This document shows, one piece after another, positions 62,892-64,000 of a DNA stretch of 64,000 bases. Source of the DNA: Pseudomonas khorasanensis (GTDB lineage Bacteria; Pseudomonadota; Gammaproteobacteria; Pseudomonadales; Pseudomonadaceae); contig NZ_JABWQP020000002.1 in assembly GCF_014268505.2 (NCBI RefSeq), positions 1 to 64,000 of the forward strand. Reading direction: 5' to 3'. Under the pieces are notes generated by a model. That model had not been told where the DNA came from. It saw nothing but the letters and a program-made list of their open reading frames with translations, and ran no database searches. Every line of letters begins with the position of its first letter. The stretch's first letter is position 1. The position numbers and the translations under genes are program-made.

Positions 62892-64000
62892 TTATGCAGG
62901 TGGTGAGAAAGTCACTCGTCTCATGAACTCGTCAAACAGCGGAACGGTGAATGCTATGAGTGCATATTCCGGACTGTAGATCATGCCCTTTTTGATCAGG
63001 CTATCGCGTACCGGGCCCAGGCTCGTAGCGTTTCGCCCCAGCGCTTTAGCTACATCGGCAGAGCGTTGCGGTCCTTCTCCCAACTCGGCAAGACAACGCA
63101 TGTATTCCCTTTCAGCCGGCGTGGTGCGATCAAAGCGGACCCTGAAAAAAGACTCGTCAAGTTTACGGATGCTTTCCTCTGTCGCTGCCTGCGCATCTGC
63201 CTCGGTTATGGACTGTTCTTTGGCAATGTTCCAAGCGGTATAGCCCCACTCCTGCAAAAAATAGGGATAGCCGTGGGTTTTTTCAAAAATCTCGCGCAAT
63301 GCTCCATCTGAGATGCTCGCGCCTTCTTCTTCAACAGGATCACGTAAGGCTTTCCAGGCATCTATCTCTAATAGAGCGCCCAGACGAGGAAACTCGAATA
63401 GTCGCTCAGCATAACTTTTGGCATCGCCCGCTTGTCCCGCAAGCTGCGGGAGACCCGCACCAAAAAGGATCAGAGGCAGAGCAGCCTGATTAACTGCGTG
63501 GATGCCGCGGATAAGCGCGCCCAGCTCGTCTTTGGAAAGATATTGTAATTCATCAATCAAAATGGCGACTGGTGTCCCTGCGTCCCTTGCTGCCTCCGCT
63601 GTTGCTATCAGGACGTCACGCAGATCATCTTCCAGATTGCCACTGTCGGCATAGCCAGCTTCGGAGTCTCCGCCAAGCGTAACTTCGGCCCCACCCGCTG
63701 CAATTGTGATATTGCCGATAAAGCTACGGAGTATGCGTATCCCTCTTTTGACCGTCTCGACCGTGTTCTGCACTCGGTCCAAACGCAATAGCACGCGGCG
63801 CAATACCGGAATCAGTAGCTGTTTCAACTCAGCTCCATCGTGAGCTTCCTGCATTTCGGCGAGATAACCCAATGCTAAAGCCCGGTCTTTGATCTGATTC
63901 AGAAGTACCGTTTTTCCGACACCGCGTAAGCCTAATATCATCAAGGATTTGGCGTGCTTGCCGCGCTTCGTGCGCGCCAAGGCAGTATCTGCCGTTTCCA
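62892..64000 (-). CDS. AAA+ ATPase of ORC/STAND-like type (N-terminal end outside window)
   Basis: The leftward frame is open through the right edge (codons upstream of the first in-window start read ETADTALARTKRGKHAKS), so the N-terminus is missing; about 369 residues are visible. Walker A MILGLRGVGKTVLLNQI, Walker B VAILIDELQYLSKDEL, a sensor-like PLILFGAGLPQL, and a C-terminal winged-helix-like region (RSADVAKALGRNATSLGPVRDSLIKKGMIY). Such proteins are often annotated only as ATP-binding protein; some occur in mobile islands. Base composition looks more AT-rich than in cyoE, a possible sign of transfer. Function unknown. Confidence 0.85.
   Translation of the reverse strand, partial: ETADTALARTKRGKHAKSLMILGLRGVGKTVLLNQIKDRALALGYLAEMQEAHDGAELKQLLIPVLRRVLLRLDRVQNTVETVKRGIRILRSFIGNITIAAGGAEVTLGGDSEAGYADSGNLEDDLRDVLIATAEAARDAGTPVAILIDELQYLSKDELGALIRGIHAVNQAALPLILFGAGLPQLAGQAGDAKSYAERLFEFPRLGALLEIDAWKALRDPVEEEGASISDGALREIFEKTHGYPYFLQEWGYTAWNIAKEQSITEADAQAATEESIRKLDESFFRVRFDRTTPAEREYMRCLAELGEGPQRSADVAKALGRNATSLGPVRDSLIKKGMIYSPEYALIAFTVPLFDEFMRRVTFSPPA

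Noticed and set aside
62892..64000. Calling the edge ATPase a defence system
   Set aside because: Only one truncated gene is visible and no effector or partner can be seen.

Overview
The window looks like the chromosome of a Pseudomonas, most likely from the P. fluorescens group. Four things point there: the high GC content; the gene order trpS-zapE, rplM-rpsI-petABC-sspAB-dolP-diaA-yraN-lpoA/rsmI-rnpB-dcw cluster, which as I recall it is the Pseudomonas order; an extended TrpS; and many intergenic REP elements of the type GGGAGCGAGCCTGCTCGC. No tRNA or rRNA gene, insertion sequence, prophage or CRISPR array is visible. Identifications rest on reading motifs and remembered family features; no search was run.

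Left part (1-11 kb): the 5' part of a serralysin-like RTX metalloprotease running off the left edge, a YcbL-type metallo-hydrolase, an OmpA-type lipoprotein, ZapG (YhcB), an alpha/beta hydrolase, TrpS, ZapE, a GlxA/AraC-type regulator divergent from a long-chain-type acyl-CoA dehydrogenase, and a Tas-like aldo-keto reductase.

Conserved core (11-39.5 kb): rplM-rpsI (ribosome), petABC (cytochrome bc1), sspA-sspB, then the leftward lpoA-yraN-diaA-dolP block divergent from rsmI, the RNase P RNA, and a complete 16-gene dcw cluster (mraZ to lpxC). The cluster makes the peptidoglycan precursor (murE, murF, mraY, murD, murG, murC, ddlB), the septal synthase (ftsI, ftsW) and the divisome core (ftsL, ftsQ, ftsA, ftsZ), and ends with the committed enzyme of lipid A synthesis. 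Most of these genes overlap or nearly touch. A sigma70 promoter and three 10-bp-phased GTGG boxes precede mraZ.

Accessory part (39.5-53.4 kb): a membrane diguanylate cyclase, an OprD-type porin, a small exported protein, a four-gene leftward operon (RND adaptor, RND pump, response regulator, sensor kinase), several small or poorly known proteins, a GNAT acetyltransferase and CheV.

Right part (53.4-64 kb): norR divergent from the flavohemoglobin gene hmp, with three GTC-N5-GAC boxes and a sigma54-like promoter between them (nitric oxide detoxification); dsbB; the cyoABCDE bo3-type quinol oxidase operon behind a leader of about 770 nt; and an AAA+ ATPase gene cut by the right edge.

I did not find a clearly new multi-gene system. 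The signals most worth a second look are regulatory: Hfq/Crc-type A-rich motifs in three leaders, the NorR box array, the petA and cyoA leaders, and a set of large intergenic palindromes. The truncated ATPase and the small secreted proteins are the least explained genes.
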